A stretch of 64,000 bases of DNA from Craspedostauros australis (GCA_026770025.1 JAMXDE010000040.1:1-64000); one strand, 5' to 3'. Counted from the stretch's first letter, positions 1-10,544 are shown. Notes: generated by a model not told the origin, from the sequence alone. Program-made: numbers and translations.

Positions 1-1601
1 ACATCGGATCTTCACAACAGCACCATCACGGCCGCATCGTCAAGGGGAGGGAAGCACGCAGATACTACTAGCTTCTCCACCCTCATGTCGCCGTCCGAAT
101 CGGATACCATCTTCAGCCCGCAATCGCGCAGCCAGACACCCAGTAGCACAAGCCACAAGAAGAGCGGATCGTCGCGTCGCCTGCGCGTCAAGGTAACTTG
201 CTCGTTCCCGACCTGGAAAAGAAGTCCAACCATGATCGTGATTTGAAGTCGCCATCAACGCGGAACGGACACAAGACATCCAAGAAGGACGATGGTGGCA
301 AGTCATCACGTCATCACGTCATCAACGCACACTGGATCAGAACGAATTGGGATCGTCGCACCAGAAGGAGGGCCGATCGAGACGCACGAAGACAGGATCA
401 TCCTCGAAGATGGATCCAAGTGACGCCCGTGAGGCATCCGCACGAGGCGAACGATCCACTCGTCGCAAGAATCGTTCGTCGCATCGCAGCAGCCAGGATG
501 AGGGAGAGTTGGAACCATCCTCGCGTTCCAAGCACAAGGTTGGCCACACCAATCGTGATGAGCGCAAATCTGATATCAACGCCGATGCGGTGGAGGCGAC
601 TCTTGCGATCGGGATCCCGTCATCGGTCATCATGCCGCAAGGAGAGCGCACCCGACCCTGCCGGACGCATGGCCTCGCAGGATGCCACCTCGTCAACGCC
701 AAACCGCACTGGCAGATTGGCGCGGCAGAAGTCGTCGCGGAAGCAACGCGAGCTGAAGAAGGTGACGGAAGAGGCATCGGACAATGCCGCGGATCCATCC
801 AGCTGTTCCAGAAACAGATCATTGCGCAAGAAGGATATGGATGACACCAACCCGTCCACGCGGTCACGTCACCGTTCGACGCGCGGAAAGGGGTGACCTC
901 AACTGATCCTCGCGCAAGCTGTCCGTGGGTGATCAGCCGCAGCAGGACGCTTCGACAACAGCCGTGACAGCCATGACAGCCACCACGGCAGAACCGTCAA
1001 CTCGGTCGAGGCATCGATCATCACGCAAACGCGAAAGCAAGAATGGAGAATCGTTGAAGAAGACTCCGTCAAAGAGCGATGTTATGGATATGTCGAAGCC
1101 GAAATCCTCCCGCGCGAAGAAATCTTCATCTCTCGAGAGCACGGAAATGAAGAACCAATCCACGCGATCGCGCCATCGATCTGCCGCACGCAAGTCCAAC
1201 AAATGCAATGGCACGGACAAATCTGCGGCGCAGGATGCCGCTCCCGCCAAAAGCAAGAAGGGCAACAGCAACGTTGGCGGACAAGAGGCACCGCAGCCGC
1301 AGCGCCACGAGACGTCGGCATGCCGATTTCCATCCGCGACAGCAATCACAGCAGCAGCGAGATCATGTCCACCTCCACGCGTTCCAAGCATCGCGTGCTG
1401 CACAATCATCGCGTGCTGCACAAGCAGCGCGATGAGGAGGATACGATGCAATCGTCTTTCCGCAAGCAAAAGTCACGCTCCTTGCTCACCACGAAAACGG
1501 ATGAGGAAGATGAGGATGGCGGCACCGAAAGCTCGACGGATCCGTCCTACACGGAAGACGACGTCGAGAAGAGGCCACACAAGAACAAGGTCACTGCATG
1601 A
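1..1601 (+). pseudogene. Ser/Arg-rich disordered protein, 3' part (copy 1)
   Basis: This is the 3' end of the gene described at 6433-10544, truncated by the window start. Beyond the breaks shared with the other copies, four private single-base indels (C lost near 189, T gained near 603, G gained near 1280, T gained near 1328) further scramble the frame. The 8-bp tandem duplication seen at 9249-9264 lies here at 303-318. Confidence 0.7.
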
Positions 1602-1694
1602 GCCCGCATGTGCACCAGGTGATTGCAGTCAACACATAGCTCATAGAATACCATTGGCGACATGCTCAGACGGTAGAAGATTGAACGACATTGA

Positions 1695-2694
1695 ATGCAA
1701 ACTGGAGCAGCGTGGGTTGTACTGATATCCATGAAGAAATTCGTCCACTACTCTGCGCTCCTCTGCACACACTCTTACAGACTTACGGAGGAGATGCTGA
1801 TGGCAACCGGATGGAAGGATGACGACTTTTTGTACGGGCAGGCTGATTGTCTCGTCATCAAGCCGACCAAGCGAGAAAAGGGAACTCGTGATCTTGGCTG
1901 CTCATGTCCGAGGTGAGATGATGCCGCTCGATCGACTGCAGCTTGATACCGCCATCACATCATCATCATCATCCACTTCGTGGTCGTCGTCGTCGCCCAA
2001 ATCGTCCTCATCGTCGTTGATATCGGCATCCAACAGCCTGCGCCAAGCATCCACAGGTGACAGCGCCGTGGACGACTGCAATGCGAACGAATTCGACGTC
2101 GACGAGCAGATCTACTCATACGGCAAGTCCTTTGACGAAGATCATTTCGTCATCCCATCGTCTCATTCATCGACTGGGATTGAGCTCGCCAACGCAATCG
2201 GCGCACATCGAATTCCAGGGCTGTGGGATCAAACTGTGCTGCGCGACACTCGGACGCAAATCAGAACCACAGAAGCCAGCAGACTGCAGCTCAGTCTGTT
2301 GCAGAGTGTGATTGGCGACCCTGCTCGAGTATCGCATCTATTGCAACGACGGTCAGCAGCACTGCCATCGCGAAATGAACCGGGAGTTGCTGGAGGTTCA
2401 ACAATACAGGTGCAGCATCAATTCTGTCTGGATTACGCTCCCATGCTCCGGTACATTGCTGCAATCGAATGCTGCAACGAGTTCGCATTCAACCAACTCC
2501 AGCAGGCGCAGACGGCAGCAGCTGATGATGGCATTGTGCGCACACGAAGATCCAAGCGGCGACATCATCAAACCCACAGCCAATACTTTGATTCAATTTC
2601 ACAATCTCTGCGATACGACATGCATGACATGTCGTCTTCACAAGTTGCATGGCTGTTGGCAAATGGCATGCTAATCTACGAATACGAACAATAG
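1695..2694 (+). pseudogene. Hypothetical Ser-rich protein, frameshifted (copy 1)
   Basis: This is the copy-1 version of the gene at 10638-11636. One extra G in a G run at 1880-1882 breaks the frame after about 62 codons; the remainder is open from 1819 to 2694. The lesion is private to this copy and could be a sequencing error. Confidence 0.6.
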
Positions 2695-2845
2695 AATGCA
2701 AATGATTTACAACCAGTTTCTGCTATCTGTTATTGTATGACTATGTACAGCTGCCAAGAGCTCAGATGGTTGGTTCGTTGGTGTTGCTGTTGTTGCGGTC
2801 GATGGTGTTGTTGGTGCTGGCCTTGTTGGCCGTTTTGAATCTCTT

Positions 2846-3745
2846 TCAGCAAGTCAGAATTGTGGTGTTCACAATGCCCTGCAAGTTCTCTGAAGCTTGG
2901 TCGATACGCTGCTTTGCAGCCTCGTCAGCTTGGTCGATGCGCTTCTCTGTGATCCGATCCAAGTTCTCCGAAGCTTGGTCGACGCGCTGCTTTGCAGCCT
3001 CGTCAGCTTGGTCGATGCGCTTCTCTGTGATCCGATCCAAGTTCTCCGAAGCTTGGTCGACGCGCTTCTCTGTGATCCGATCCAAATTCTCCGAAGCTTG
3101 GTCGATGCGCTGCTTTGCAGCCTCGTCAGCTTGGTCGATGCGCTTCTCTGTGATCCGATCCAAGTTCTCCGAAGCTTGGTCGATGCGCTTCTCTGTGATC
3201 TGATCCAAATTCTCCGAAGCTTGGTCGATGCGCTGCTTTGCAGCCTCGTCAGCCTGCTCCACTCCCTTCTTGATCAAGTGGCGACCAACGGCACCAACAA
3301 GTAGCACCTTCAGCACAAACTCAAAGTATTGCGAGAGCATGGCGGAGCAAAGGGCTTTCCACAAGCCCCGCACAGATGGAAGACCCATACCTGTACCTTG
3401 CTGTCGGAAAATGGCACCTACAATCAAAATTGCAGCCACAGCCACAGCTCCGCCAGAACGACGGTCCAGTGCAAACGTAGAGCCTGGTGTACCATCCTTG
3501 GCCTTGCCTTCAGCTTCGTCAGTGTGTCCACCCATGGTCAACCCGGGCTTCTTGGTGGGGCCTCCAGCTTCGTCAGCATGTCCACCCAGGATCCACCAGG
3601 GCTTCTTGGTGGGGCCTCCAGCTTTGATGGTGTGTCCACCCATGATCAACACAGGCTTCTTGGTGAGGCTGCCTGTTGCGAAGGCAGACGTAGGTACTGC
3701 TGTGACGAGCAGCAGGGCAAGAATGATGGTGGAAGCAAACTTCAT
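2846..3745 (-). CDS. Plastid-targeted membrane protein with coiled-coil repeats (copy 1)
   Basis: The ORF is 299 aa and appears intact. Residues 1-21 form a signal peptide ending TSA|FATG, the bipartite plastid-import motif of algae with secondary red plastids. Three 18-residue repeats follow (28-45, 46-63, 64-80; pattern TKKP....GGH...AGGP). A hydrophobic segment lies at about 98-113 and another at about 140-158 (YFEFVLKVLLVGAVG). Residues 161-290 are built from 11-residue (IDQADEAAKQR) and 15-residue (IDQASENLDRITEKR) modules, which predict a long amphipathic helix or coiled coil. I recognise no named family; LEA-like or thylakoid/envelope scaffold roles are guesses. It is convergent with the upstream hypothetical gene and has a GAT/CAT microsatellite about 20 bp before its ATG. 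Confidence 0.8.
   Translation of the reverse strand: MKFASTIILALLLVTAVPTSAFATGSLTKKPVLIMGGHTIKAGGPTKKPWWILGGHADEAGGPTKKPGLTMGGHTDEAEGKAKDGTPGSTFALDRRSGGAVAVAAILIVGAIFRQQGTGMGLPSVRGLWKALCSAMLSQYFEFVLKVLLVGAVGRHLIKKGVEQADEAAKQRIDQASENLDQITEKRIDQASENLDRITEKRIDQADEAAKQRIDQASENLDRITEKRVDQASENLDRITEKRIDQADEAAKQRVDQASENLDRITEKRIDQADEAAKQRIDQASENLQGIVNTTILTC
2883..3260 (-). repeat. 33/45-bp coding minisatellite
   Basis: Alternating 33-bp and 45-bp modules encode the helical repeats of the coiled-coil protein. Adjacent modules are nearly identical at the DNA level. Copies 2 and 3 carry the same array (11825-12202, 20767-21144); copy 4 carries a shortened one (29706-29915). Confidence 0.85.
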
Positions 3746-3764
3746 CGTTGGATGGTTTGCTTGG

Positions 3765-3803
3765 TGGTGGTGGTGGTGATGATGGTGATGGTGATGGTGA
3801 TGG

Positions 3804-3860
<57 letters not shown>
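3765..3860 (+). repeat. GGT/GAT microsatellite upstream of the coiled-coil gene
   Basis: About 96 bp of triplet repeat (GGT, then mixed GAT/GGT, then pure GAT) lies 20 bp upstream of the minus-strand ATG at 3745. It may lie in the 5' UTR or promoter. Lengths are 96 bp here, 96 bp in copy 2 (12707-12802), 93 bp in copy 3 (21649-21741) and 78 bp in copy 4 (30420-30497). Confidence 0.9.
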
Positions 3861-3861
<1 letters not shown>

Positions 3862-4609
3862 AAGTAATTTTTGTGGTGGTTGAGTTGTATTGTGTCTTCT
3901 TGCTTTCTTGGTGCTTGATTTTGTTGCAACCGTGTGTTTGTGTGTGAATAGTGGAAGGAACAGTGGAGGGAACAAAACGGTTTGGTTTTCACGAGTGACA
4001 GTCGCGAACCGCCGAACTTTCGCGCCATTTTTACTGTGGGCGATTGGCTGTCGTGGCACTCGTCCTCACATTCACGCCTTGGACCTCGCAACACAACACT
4101 CAATTCGACTCGATTTGACTCGATTCGATTCGACTTGCTTCAGTCACAGCACACTCCTGATTGGCCACTATACCTGTATTCAGTACTGAATGCACAGCGT
4201 CTGTTGCGCTGCGACCCTCGTTCCAAATTTCGTCGAAGGGTCCTGGACATGACAACAGGCATGCACCGACCTACACGAATGAGAGGACCTTCGTCCCACA
4301 CAAGAGTCTACATACGTATTCCACACCACGAGTACGACCTGCACAGAATGTAAAATGCAGCAAGCCAGCAAGCAATAACACTAGTTGTGGATTTTTGTGG
4401 GTGATGAGGTTGGCTATGATTTATGATTGGCATTGTTTGTTCTCTAGTCTGACTTCAGATGTCGTTATTGGATTGATCGATCCATCGAGTAATCAGCCCA
4501 TTGCGATGCATTGCATTGCATTGCATGCCATTCCATTCCATCACGGGTGCGCTCGCATACCACTCAGGCATGTTGTCCAACGAGTCTGGGTTCTTGATTC
4601 ACACTCGAT
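3861..4609. other. Intergenic region between coiled-coil gene and MGDG 3' end
   Basis: I see no convincing gene. The region holds the presumed promoter of the minus-strand coiled-coil gene, a run of TCGAT/TTCGA motifs around 4099-4137, and a CATTG pentamer repeat near 4505-4530. The pentamer repeat is two units shorter in copy 4. Equivalent regions are 12803-13551, 21742-22490 and 30498-31236. Confidence 0.7.
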
Positions 4610-6166
4610 TCACACTCCCTCATTCAGCTTGATCCAATTCTGAGTATGCTTGCCAATGTCATCGGCGATCTCCTTGGCGGCGTTTGGATTGCCAGCTCGG
4701 CTCGCGGCCTTGCTCAATTCAGCGAGCTTGGATTCATCGAGCAACCATCCCGAGACGGTTTCACCAATGACTTCCGGATTCTTGTCGAAGGCACCATAGC
4801 CACTTTCCAAAACGACGTCGACGTTGCCGGCTTCCTGTCCAGGGAGGAAGCTGTGGTTGCGATTGGAGTTGTTGGTGTTGTTGTTGATGATGGCGATGGT
4901 TCGTATCATCAGATGACGAGAATAAGATGGAGCACGTGTGTGCGTGTGCGTGTGTGTGCGTTGTGTGTTTTCGAAGACGAGCAGGCAAAGCAAAACGGGT
5001 GTGAGAGACAGACAATGGATACTTCTGCCTTCGTTCGTTTGTTCTTTCCATTCATCCACTCATTCATTCACCAATCAATTCACCAATCAATTCGCGGATT
5101 CATTCCAATAGTGGCGTACCTTGTCAACATGACGGGCAATCCAACAGAGGCGGCTTCAGCGATGGTACCTGGTCCCGCCTTCGTGACCAGCACATCCGAT
5201 GCTGCCATATATTCCGCCATGTTGGTCACGAATCCCAAGCCAACCACGTTGACATTGCCAGGAGTGGCGACGGCGGCGACCAACGGACTTGTCTTGTTTG
5301 TTCTGCGGCGGTTTCTCCTTCGTCGTCGTCGTCGTCCGGCGGACTGCTCCCCGCCGTCCTCGTTTGCTTCCCTGATGATGGCGCCCCAATCACGAGCCTC
5401 CAGATCAGTCTTCAGCTTTTCATTTCGGCCGCACACGACGCAGATTGTGGCATCGACACCGCGGTTGACCAGGTCGATGTACATTTGGTCGACAATCTCC
5501 GACAATCCTCCAACCCCTTCTCCGCCGCCCATGATGAGGACCATCTTCTTGGATGGGTCATAGACGTCATCGCCAAGCACCTGCTGGCGGATCTGATGCT
5601 GATACTGTTTGCCGGTTTCGGAGGTGCGGTCGCCGAGCTTGTCGGCCTGTACGGCAAAGTCATGACGGATGGGTAGTCCTGTGAGGACGATGTTCTCGTC
5701 GGGCGTCCTGCCTTGCTTCCTGGCGGTGACGCGGAGACGTTCGGATGCGACGTAGAGTTTATCAACGTGCTTCGAGAACCACATCCTGTGAGCGGAGCCG
5801 AGATCCGTAACGACGGTGAAGACTGGGATGTGCTTGCCTTGATGCTTGGAGATGCGGATGGTCTCCTTGAGGGGTGTGAAGTTCATCGCTGGATGAACGG
5901 AGATGACGACGTCCGGCTGGAGAGATTGGAGAGATTGGACAGATTGGAGGCGGCGTCGGATTCTGCCTCCGCACATTTTCTGCGAGTGGCTTGTGATCCT
6001 GTTTTGGTTGGGTGGATGGATGGATGATTGGATGGATGTTGAGGCGGATGTTGGAGAGGTGGCAGAAGATCCTCCACTGCCATGGTTTGGACGACATTCT
6101 CTTGTGGCTGTTTTTGATGGTGTGGAATGGCAGAACGCCATGATCAGTCCAAATGTCGACCAAATC
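4610..6166 (-). pseudogene. Chimeric, 5'-truncated MGDG synthase (copy 1)
   Basis: The 3' half (4610-5796) is identical to the intact gene at 31237-32423 and contains the last exon (4850-4610) and the end of the preceding exon (splice at 5120). From 5797 to about 6166 it switches to a diverged paralogue: it still encodes QKMCGG and a WTDHGVLPFHTIKNS segment, but in two different frames, with a 45-50 bp insertion between them. The exon coding the plastid targeting signal and the donor-loop motif SSDTGGGH is missing. A 353-codon ORF (5080-6141) remains open but lacks the N-terminal Rossmann domain, so it should not be active. Confidence 0.85.
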
Positions 6167-6432
6167 TTCGAGGGGTTCGCATCCGCTCCCGTGTTTTGGC
6201 CCGCACAGGTGCATCACAACGAATTCGGAGTATGGGAGGAGTATGGGAGGAGGAGGGGTCCATGGCTCAGGACGCACAGAGCCACCGCGGAGGCCATCTC
6301 ATTGGGGATATCAGACTGTGAGGAGACATAGTATTATATTCTATAATATTATATAATAGAATAGTATTATATTCTATAATATTATATAATAGAATAGTAT
6401 TATATTATATTATATAATATCAGATTGACGAC
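6167..6432. other. Spacer between MGDG chimera and Ser/Arg-rich gene
   Basis: MGDG similarity stops near 6166. The rest is non-coding and ends in the AT-rich repeats annotated separately. Equivalent spacers lie at 15109-15374 and 24048-24313. Confidence 0.6.
6329..6420. repeat. AT-rich 33-bp repeats with palindromic core (copy 2)
   Basis: Two 33-bp direct repeats (6329-6361, 6362-6394) are followed by a partial third. Each contains the perfect palindrome tataatattata. The block is almost pure A+T in otherwise balanced DNA, just upstream of the Ser/Arg-rich gene. It could be a promoter, a replication or recombination hotspot, or a simple repeat. Confidence 0.85.
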
Positions 6433-9400
6433 ATGAGCAGCCACAGCCACAGCCACAGCCACAGCCAACCGAAGCGACGATGAACTTGCGCTGCCGCACG
6501 ATGGCAGCCCCAGCAGGACGATCCATCGCGTCTTGCATCAGAATGCCAGCTGGGATCAGAAATCGCTTGATGACTCCGAAACGGACAGCAGCGGCAGCGA
6601 GGAATCCAGTTCGAGCAGCAGCAGCAGTAGTAGCAGCAACAGCAGCAGTGAGGAATCGGATGAAGACGATGAAGATGAAGACTTCCGCGACGAACTGTGA
6701 GACGAGAAAGACCGTCCGGCCTTGCGCTCGATCAATCGATCCTTCCGACACGGCCGCACGAGCTCCATCGACCGCATGATCACGAGAGAAGCGCCGGAAC
6801 CGTCGGCATCGACCCATTTCGTTCCCGTGCTCATCGTCATCGATCCACAAGAACGCCTCGTTCCGTCGGATGAAGACATCAGCGTGTGGACGGATTGTGG
6901 ACGGATTGTGGACGGATTACGACAACTTCATGGCGCAGCATGCATCGTCCGATAACGGCATCAAACCGATGCCATCGCCACCACCCTTCGAACCACCCAT
7001 GCCGCGACGCAATCGCTCCAAACCAAAGTCACAATCGGGGCACCCGCGCACGATCGGCGCCCCACGCAAAACGCCCAGCGGCGACAGCAGCTACGCTTCC
7101 AAAAAGAACCAGCAGCATCCATCGCGATCGGAGCACGTCCGCGTCACCAAACCCCTCGACGCTGTCAAGCGATCGGCCTCATTCGCCAAGAAGTTCATTC
7201 CGGCCTCGCCCGTGCCCAAGCTCACGCCGTCCGCGCGCCATGCACCGCATACGACGGGCACGCACAAACAGCGACTCTCCATCACCAAGTTCTTCGGGTG
7301 GTTGCGGCCCGACAATAAGCGCGTGCCGTTGGCGTTGGCGTTGCGCGGACACTGTCTCAAGGACGACGACGACGACGATGATGATGATGATGATGATGAT
7401 GGCGTGACGGAATCCGATGCCGCGGCGGTGCCGAACGAGAAGACGAAGAAGAAGAAGAAGAAGGATCGCCGAACATCGCAGCATAGTCGCAAGAGTGTCG
7501 ACGGGGTTGGAGAACGCAAGCGGCCCAAGAAGTCCAAATCTTCAATCCACAAGAAGGATACGATCGACAAGCTGTCGTCGAGTCAACACAAGGTGACCGA
7601 TGTACCATCGAAGAGCGGCCAAACAACAACAACAACAACAACAATGCCGCAGCAATGCAACGGGATCCTCACGTCTCCGCTCACAAGGAATCGCCGCAGG
7701 CAACGATCGGCGTCTCCCAATCGCAAACGATTCGGTCTGCCCATCAAGTTCTTTTCCTCACATCATCGCAAGGGCAGTTTTGATAAGCAGGACAATGATG
7801 ACAATGATGACAATAACGACGATCATGATGATCCGGATGAAGCGTCATTCAACTGCGAGTCACCGCAGGTGCAGCAGCCGCGCAGCTCCATGTCCATCAC
7901 GCACACGAAGTCGCTGGATGACAGCCTCATGAACATGACGACGGATCTCAAGGATATACCGCAGTTTGACCCGCAGTTTGACCCGCAGTTTGACCCGCAG
8001 TTTGACCCGCAGTTCGACCCGCACAGCATCATGAGATCGTCGACGATGTTGGAGTCCACGGGTACCGATGACGATGCACAGCGTCCGCAAACCTCCACGC
8101 ATTCGAGGAAGGCACCCAAACGAAAGAGCAGCAAACGATCCAACACGACGTCGACGACGTCTGCCAACACAAAGACGCCCACGTCGATGGCGACGTCGAC
8201 GTCGACGGCCGGTGATCAGCTGCCCTTCCTTTCACCGCCCGGCCAACGCAGCGGAAGTCACCGCAATCTCTTCATCCCCATGATCCACGAGTCATCGCCG
8301 TTGAAAGATTCCGGTTTCACTTCGATTCCGGATGATGGCGACAGCAGCAACGCGGAATCGCGTCACCCGCTGAAACCACCGTCGCAACAGTCGCAGCAGT
8401 CGCTTCAGTTGAGCGACGATCATGATGAGAATGACGCGCCGTTGTCGCCATCCAAGTCCAGTCAGCAGCAGAATGACAACGACGACGATGCGAAATCCAA
8501 GGCGAAGAAGGATGCCGATGATCACCGTGAGACCATCACCTTCCAAAAGGATATGAGACGCAGCACGAAGAGCCTCATGACGGGAGACGGCGATTCGGCC
8601 GCTGCGCAGAACAGAAAAATAACGTCGTCCAAGGTCCGAAATGGTTCGATCATCACGGCGACCACGACGGCAACGTCCATGTTTGGTTCATCGTCGCAAT
8701 TGCAGTTGCAGTCGTCAAGTCGTCTTTGCGACAATGGTGAGGTGGAGAAAACCAAGACGAAATCCACCAAGAAGAGCAAGGCGAGGCGTTCCAACGCCAC
8801 GTCGGCATCAGCGGCAGCCATCGCAGTTGGGGAGTCTTCGGCGGAAACCAAACCAAAGCGCAAGTCCAAGGGCAACTCCAGCTTGTCGAAACGGCGCTCC
8901 AGCAACAGCAGCGGCAGCGGCAATGGCAATGGCAATCTTGGAGCGACATCGGATCTTCACAACAGCACCATCACGGCCGCATCGTCAAGGGGAGGGAAGC
9001 ACGCAGATACTACTAGCTTCTCCACCCTCATGTCGCCGTCCGAATCGGATACCATCTTCAGCCCGCAATCGCGCAGCCAGACACCCAGTAGCACAAGCCA
9101 CAAGAAGAGCGGATCGTCGCGTCGCCTGCGCGTCCAAGGTAACTTGCTCGTTCCCGACCTGGAAAAGAAGTCCAACCATGATCGTGATTTGAAGTCGCCA
9201 TCAACGCGGAACGGACACAAGACATCCAAGAAGGACGATGGTGGCAAGTCATCACGTCATCACGTCATCAACGCACACTGGATCAGAACGAATTGGGATC
9301 GTCGCACCAGAAGGAGGGCCGATCGAGACGCACGAAGACAGGATCATCCTCGAAGATGGATCCAAGTGACGCCCGTGAGGCATCCGCACGAGGCGAACGA

Positions 9401-10544
9401 TCCACTCGTCGCAAGAATCGTTCGTCGCATCGCAGCAGCCAGGATGAGGGAGAGTTGGAACCATCCTCGCGTTCCAAGCACAAGGTTGGCCACACCAATC
9501 GTGATGAGCGCAAATCTGATATCAACGCCGATGCGGTGGAGGCGACTCTGCGATCGGGATCCCGTCATCGGTCATCATGCCGCAAGGAGAGCGCACCCGA
9601 CCCTGCCGGACGCATGGCCTCGCAGGATGCCACCTCGTCAACGCCAAACCGCACTGGCAGATTGGCGCGGCAGAAGTCGTCGCGGAAGCAACGCGAGCTG
9701 AAGAAGGTGACGGAAGAGGCATCGGACAATGCCGCGGATCCATCCAGCTGTTCCAGAAACAGATCATTGCGCAAGAAGGATATGGATGACACCAACCCGT
9801 CCACGCGGTCACGTCACCGTTCGACGCGCGGAAAGGGGTGACCTCAACTGATCCTCGCGCAAGCTGTCCGTGGGTGATCAGCCGCAGCAGGACGCTTCGA
9901 CAACAGCCGTGACAGCCATGACAGCCACCACGGCAGAACCGTCAACTCGGTCGAGGCATCGATCATCACGCAAACGCGAAAGCAAGAATGGAGAATCGTT
10001 GAAGAAGACTCCGTCAAAGAGCGATGTTATGGATATGTCGAAGCCGAAATCCTCCCGCGCGAAGAAATCTTCATCTCTCGAGAGCACGGAAATGAAGAAC
10101 CAATCCACGCGATCGCGCCATCGATCTGCCGCACGCAAGTCCAACAAATGCAATGGCACGGACAAATCTGCGGCGCAGGATGCCGCTCCCGCCAAAAGCA
10201 AGAAGGGCAACAGCAACGTTGGCGACAAGAGGCACCGCAGCCGCAGCGCCACGAGACGTCGGCATGCCGATTCCATCCGCGACAGCAATCACAGCAGCAG
10301 CGAGATCATGTCCACCTCCACGCGTTCCAAGCATCGCGTGCTGCACAATCATCGCGTGCTGCACAAGCAGCGCGATGAGGAGGATACGATGCAATCGTCT
10401 TTCCGCAAGCAAAAGTCACGCTCCTTGCTCACCACGAAAACGGATGAGGAAGATGAGGATGGCGGCACCGAAAGCTCGACGGATCCGTCCTACACGGAAG
10501 ACGACGTCGAGAAGAGGCCACACAAGAACAAGGTCACTGCATGA
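6433..10544 (+). pseudogene. Ser/Arg-rich, low-complexity protein, apparently frame-disrupted (copy 2)
   Basis: I recognise no domain. The longest open stretch is 943 codons (6870-9701). The product would be disordered and basic, with poly-Asp (7364-7400), Lys-rich blocks, five QFDP repeats encoded by a 12-bp DNA repeat (7959-8018), and at least five [ST]-R-S-[RK]-H-[RK] motifs toward the C-terminus. One coherent protein seems to run from the ATG at 6433 to the TGA at 10544, but it changes frame several times: near 6470; in-frame TGA at 6698; an 11-bp sequence present three times at 6886-6918 (22 extra bases); an 8-bp duplication at 9249-9264; and TGA plus a one-base shift at 9839-9851. Removing the small duplications rejoins compositionally matching frames, so I read it as a pseudogene broken before amplification. 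Unrecognised introns are the alternative. Confidence 0.6.
7959..8018 (+). repeat. 12-bp minisatellite encoding QFDP (x5)
   Basis: Five tandem copies of a 12-bp unit (ccgcagtttgac; the last has ttc for ttt) encode Pro-Gln-Phe-Asp in the Ser/Arg-rich frame. The same array sits at 16901-16960 and 25840-25899 with the same copy number. Confidence 0.9.

Larger units (their letters stand above)
1..5796 (+). repeat. Tandem array unit, partial (copy 1)
   Basis: This is the right-hand 5.8 kb of the unit that repeats at 5797, 14739 and 23678; window base 1 corresponds to base 8946 of the next copy. It contains the 3' part of the Ser/Arg-rich pseudogene, the second plus-strand gene, the coiled-coil gene and the array-derived 3' half of the MGDG synthase chimera. 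It carries five single-base homopolymer differences from copies 2-4 near 189, 603, 1280, 1328 and 1881. None was seen after 1900. Confidence 0.97.

Noticed and set aside
2883-3260. CRISPR-like direct repeats
   Set aside because: The repeats are contiguous coding modules of 33 and 45 bp with no unique spacers, in a eukaryotic gene.
2733-3304. Plus-strand ORFs with KFSEAW/SLVDALLCD repeats
   Set aside because: They are the antisense translation of the coiled-coil repeat modules; the minus frame has the signal peptide and helical heptads.
3329-3883. ORFs with long Met, His, Ile or Ser runs
   Set aside because: They translate the GAT/CAT microsatellite and have no independent support.
4646-5563. 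305-codon plus-strand ORF opposite the MGDG 3' end
   Set aside because: It is antisense to exons and intron of the MGDG gene, shares no coherent composition, and is a by-product of codon bias; the same shadow recurs in every unit and in the intact gene.
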